From: Amycolatopsis thailandensis
GTDB lineage: Bacteria > Actinomycetota > Actinomycetes > Mycobacteriales > Pseudonocardiaceae
Direction of reading: 5' to 3'
DNA: 64,000 bases
Assembly (NCBI RefSeq): GCF_002234405.1
Contig: NZ_NMQT01000043.1
Location: 1 to 64,000, forward strand
A program made the position numbers and the translations under genes. Positions 61,755 through 64,000 of this stretch are shown here, piece after piece. The notes under the pieces are model-generated. The model had not been told where the DNA came from. It saw nothing but the letters and a program-made list of their open reading frames with translations, and did not search any database. The first letter of the stretch is position 1. Every line of letters starts with the position of its first letter.

Positions 61755-63920
61755 ATGAACGACAACGCAGGCCACCCGACAACGCCCCAGCGAGACACCT
61801 CCCGGCGGATTATCGTTCCCGCCGGCGGCGATGGTGCCTACGTTGAGCAGAACCCGCATCACACGCCGGGGCAGGAGATGTCCTCAGACGACAAGTCAGT
61901 GCCGTCCACGACTATCGCCGCCGGGGATGAGGACGGCTCGCGAAGTGCCACTCGGCCTCCTGCCGCCGCGCAGACCGAGCCGGGCCTGCGTCACCACATT
62001 GCGCGTCGTGTCGCCGCCATCGTGCGCACCCGGCGCGCGCAGCCAGGCGTTGAGGTCGCGCGAAAAGAAGAACGTCGCGCTCGTCGGCGCCGCCTCGCGC
62101 GTGCGGCGGTGAGGAACGCGAGCACGACCACGTGGTGGACCTTGCGCGGCGTTGGCATCACCGTGCGCGGACTCTGGCGAGCACTGTGGCAACCAGACAC
62201 CGTCGACGACATCAACGCCATGGTCGACGCCAATGTGCCGGACAAGGCCCATCGCGCCAGGATGAAGTTGCGGCGGGACCGCCGCAACGCGATCGCCTTC
62301 TGTCTCATCGTCGTCGCCGCCGCGTACTTCGCCGTCAAATACTGGGGGGCCGAGCTGTGGCTCGCGACCCCGTCGTGGGTGCTCGTCACCATCGTGGCGA
62401 TCACGGTGCCGCTGCTGACCTTCGTCGGTCGCCCTCAGCGCGAGGACCGGGACGAGACCGAGGCCCCGCACGGCATGCCTCGGGGACTCGCACTCAGCGA
62501 CTCGGCGCGGGGAGTTGCCCGCACACTCAGCGAGGCGTTCGTCAACAGCAAGATCCGTGCCGAGGTCAGCGAAGGCGGTATCCGCGCCGAGCCCGGCGGT
62601 TGGGGATGGACAGTCACGCTGCAACTTCTCGACGGGATCACCGAGCCGAAACTCGAGGCACTCGAGCGGCATCTCAACACGCCGGCAGGAGGCCTCGTCT
62701 TCTCCCGCGTTCCGCAAGCCGCTCGGGTCATGGTGCTGCGCATCGTCATGAAGGATCTCCTCACCGACCCCATCGACGCACCGGAGCGCGCGTTCGGCTC
62801 GGTACGCGACCACGTCGCGATCGCTACCCGCTTCGATGGCGGTCGCCTGAGCCTCGAGCTGTTCGCGCGGCACGTCCTGATCATCGGACGCACCGGCTCC
62901 GGTAAGTCCGGAGTACTTCACGGCTTCCTCGACGCCTTGACCGCAGACCAAGACGTCGACATCGTCGGGATCGATCTCAGCGATGGCCCAGACCTCAAAT
63001 CCTGGAAAGCCTCGATGCGCGACCACGCGTTCGGGCCGAACATCGACAAAGCCGAGAAGATTCTCGCCGCCGCGGTCAGGCTGGTCCGGCACAACACCGC
63101 TAACCTCGGCTCCCGCAACTTCGCCCCCGCCGTCGACGGCCCCGGTCACGTTGTCGTCATCGACGAATACGGGATGGTCGCGGCGATCGACACCTTGAGA
63201 GTCCTCGTCGAGTTCATCGTGACCTACGGGGCCAAAGCAGGAGTGTGGGTCGTCCTGGCCAACCAGCGCGCCGTCAACGACATGATGGGCACCTCGCGCC
63301 TTGCGAGTCAGGTCCACATCAAGGTGTTCCTGGGCATGTCCGCCGAAGACGCGCAAGGCTTGCCCAAACACCTCCGCGAGCTCGGCGTCCGACCGCACCT
63401 GTTCCGGCAGGCCACGCAAACCTCACCTCATGACGCGGGCAAGGCGTTCGTCGTCGACGTCGAAACCATCCCGATCCTCGTGCGGTTCTACCGACTCGGG
63501 CGCCTGGCAGCCGTACGACGTGCCAGCGAAAGGGCGCCGTATCGCCCACACCTCGATGCTGCGCGCACCGAGATCCTCGATGCGGATGAGCATGACGGGA
63601 CGGCCGCGCTTCTGCTGGCGGTCCGCTCGGCCATCCTCGCGATCTCCAGCTCGGAGGGACGCCGCCCGGAACGGGCATCGGGGGAGGAGCTACTCCCTCG
63701 CCTGCGGCAACGAGGATTCGCCGTCGACAAGAAGAACCTGCTTGGCGAGCTCCGCAGTGCCTCCCGCGGCCTGATCGACCGAAGCCGGGATACCAACCTT
63801 GCCCCAGGTAAGAACCCCAAGGGCTTCTACCTGGAAGACCTGGACCACGCAATCGCCGCGATCGAGCAAGAAGCAACCCGCGCGCCGACCGACAACCCCG
63901 GCCCACCGGGAGCACGATGA
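61755..63920 (+). CDS. FtsK/TraB-like DNA translocase
   Basis: A 721-residue protein starting at ATG 61755 (GAGG four bases before); longer in-frame starts are less likely. A variable N-terminus is followed by two membrane helices (IAFCLIVVAAAYFAV and WVLVTIVAITVPLLTFV, about 180-225). The motor has Walker A GRTGSGKSG (about 378), Walker B HVVVIDEYGM (about 465) and LANQRAVNDMMG. The C-terminal winged helix (LLPRLRQRGFAVDKKNLLGELRSAS, about 645-670) is the place where TraB and FtsK read 8-bp DNA sequences. In actinomycetes such a protein alone moves double-stranded DNA into the recipient. It is ATGA-coupled to the next gene. Confidence 0.88.
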   Translation: MNDNAGHPTTPQRDTSRRIIVPAGGDGAYVEQNPHHTPGQEMSSDDKSVPSTTIAAGDEDGSRSATRPPAAAQTEPGLRHHIARRVAAIVRTRRAQPGVEVARKEERRARRRRLARAAVRNASTTTWWTLRGVGITVRGLWRALWQPDTVDDINAMVDANVPDKAHRARMKLRRDRRNAIAFCLIVVAAAYFAVKYWGAELWLATPSWVLVTIVAITVPLLTFVGRPQREDRDETEAPHGMPRGLALSDSARGVARTLSEAFVNSKIRAEVSEGGIRAEPGGWGWTVTLQLLDGITEPKLEALERHLNTPAGGLVFSRVPQAARVMVLRIVMKDLLTDPIDAPERAFGSVRDHVAIATRFDGGRLSLELFARHVLIIGRTGSGKSGVLHGFLDALTADQDVDIVGIDLSDGPDLKSWKASMRDHAFGPNIDKAEKILAAAVRLVRHNTANLGSRNFAPAVDGPGHVVVIDEYGMVAAIDTLRVLVEFIVTYGAKAGVWVVLANQRAVNDMMGTSRLASQVHIKVFLGMSAEDAQGLPKHLRELGVRPHLFRQATQTSPHDAGKAFVVDVETIPILVRFYRLGRLAAVRRASERAPYRPHLDAARTEILDADEHDGTAALLLAVRSAILAISSSEGRRPERASGEELLPRLRQRGFAVDKKNLLGELRSASRGLIDRSRDTNLAPGKNPKGFYLEDLDHAIAAIEQEATRAPTDNPGPPGAR

Positions 63921-64000
63921 CCGAAGGCGGGACACCAAAGCCTGGACAGCCCATCTCTGAGTCTTCCGCGGCACCAGGAGGTACTGGACAGGCATGCGCA
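63917..64000 (+). CDS. Start of a further transfer gene, partial
   Basis: ATG 63917 overlaps the translocase stop (ATGA). The visible 28 codons encode MTEGGTPKPGQP, then ISESSAAPGGTGQACA, a Gly/Pro-rich, disordered start. No family can be named. It shows that the operon continues past the window. Confidence 0.6.
   Translation, partial: MTEGGTPKPGQPISESSAAPGGTGQACA

Larger units (their letters stand above)
52440..64000. mobile_element. Integrative and conjugative element, left part
   Basis: A lower-GC block from the broken MHS transporter gene to beyond the right edge. Gene order int, xis, operator region, putative rep, XRE, GntR, transfer operon and FtsK/TraB-like gene matches actinomycete integrative and conjugative elements such as pSAM2-like AICEs. 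Tyrosine integrases usually leave the att site near their own 3' end, which fits a junction near 52440-52460, 50-70 bases from the int stop. The right end and direct repeat are not in this window, so the limits are estimates. Confidence 0.8.

Noticed and set aside
61896-63419. A 507-codon open frame antisense to the FtsK/TraB-like gene
   Set aside because: Arg/Asp/Gly-rich with no motif; the sense frame carries Walker motifs and membrane helices.

Overview
The window reads as chromosome of a high-GC actinomycete of the Pseudonocardiales, most like Amycolatopsis. Support comes from the very GC-rich third codon positions, a mycothiol-type DinB-fold enzyme, a cobalamin-riboswitch metE, an LCP cell-wall ligase, an actinobacterial VLRF1 peptidyl-tRNA hydrolase, an Rv1473-type ABC-F protein and a DasR-like site before a chitinase. 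The genus is inferred from gene content and style; no marker gene is present to prove it.

Core chromosome, 1 to about 52,440. From left to right: a partial lycopene cyclase and a dGTPase (divergent); a large secreted serine peptidase; acVLRF1 and an ABC-F ATPase with a leader peptide (both ribosome-related); a GT87-like membrane protein; an ABC exporter; a SIS-domain protein and hydrolase; a cyclopropane-fatty-acid-synthase-like methyltransferase and an LCP protein; an acetyltransferase and peroxiredoxin; a degenerate GGDEF-EAL protein; a P450; MetE under a B12 riboswitch; a TetR/ketopantoate-reductase pair; the class I ribonucleotide reductase nrdA/nrdB, whose small subunit has the class Ic ligand set with Phe in place of the radical Tyr; an enoyl-CoA-hydratase/decarboxylase-like pair; a MerR/imine-reductase-like pair; and a seven-gene, translationally coupled acyl-CoA catabolic operon (33,085-42,112) with acyl-CoA carboxylase, two acyl-CoA dehydrogenases, an AtuA-like protein and a TetR regulator.

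The stretch 42,200-47,114 is less ordinary. It holds a Cys-rich small protein, a block of opposed repeats, a Pro-rich membrane protein, and a two-gene unit of a cytosolic P-loop ATPase and a membrane-tethered periplasmic-binding-protein-like receptor. After it come a GH18 chitinase, an intact diguanylate cyclase, a cytosine-deaminase-like enzyme, a WYL regulator and the remains of an MHS-family transporter.

Mobile element, about 52,440 to beyond 64,000. A lower-GC block begins inside the 5' part of the MHS transporter and has the layout of an actinomycete integrative and conjugative element: tyrosine integrase and excisionase, a putative prim-pol-like replication protein, an XRE regulator, a GntR/UTRA regulator, and a transfer operon of small proteins, a DUF2637 membrane protein and an FtsK/TraB-like DNA translocase. 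Three copies of a 16-bp operator tie the int/rep and XRE promoters together, and a palindrome pair sits between the GntR gene and the transfer operon. The transfer operon is saturated with the hexamer CGATCG in all reading frames, the strongest unexplained sequence signal in the window.

The core also carries three families of long, near-perfect intergenic palindromes whose arms covary. Most sit at gene ends like terminators, but one lies between divergent genes.
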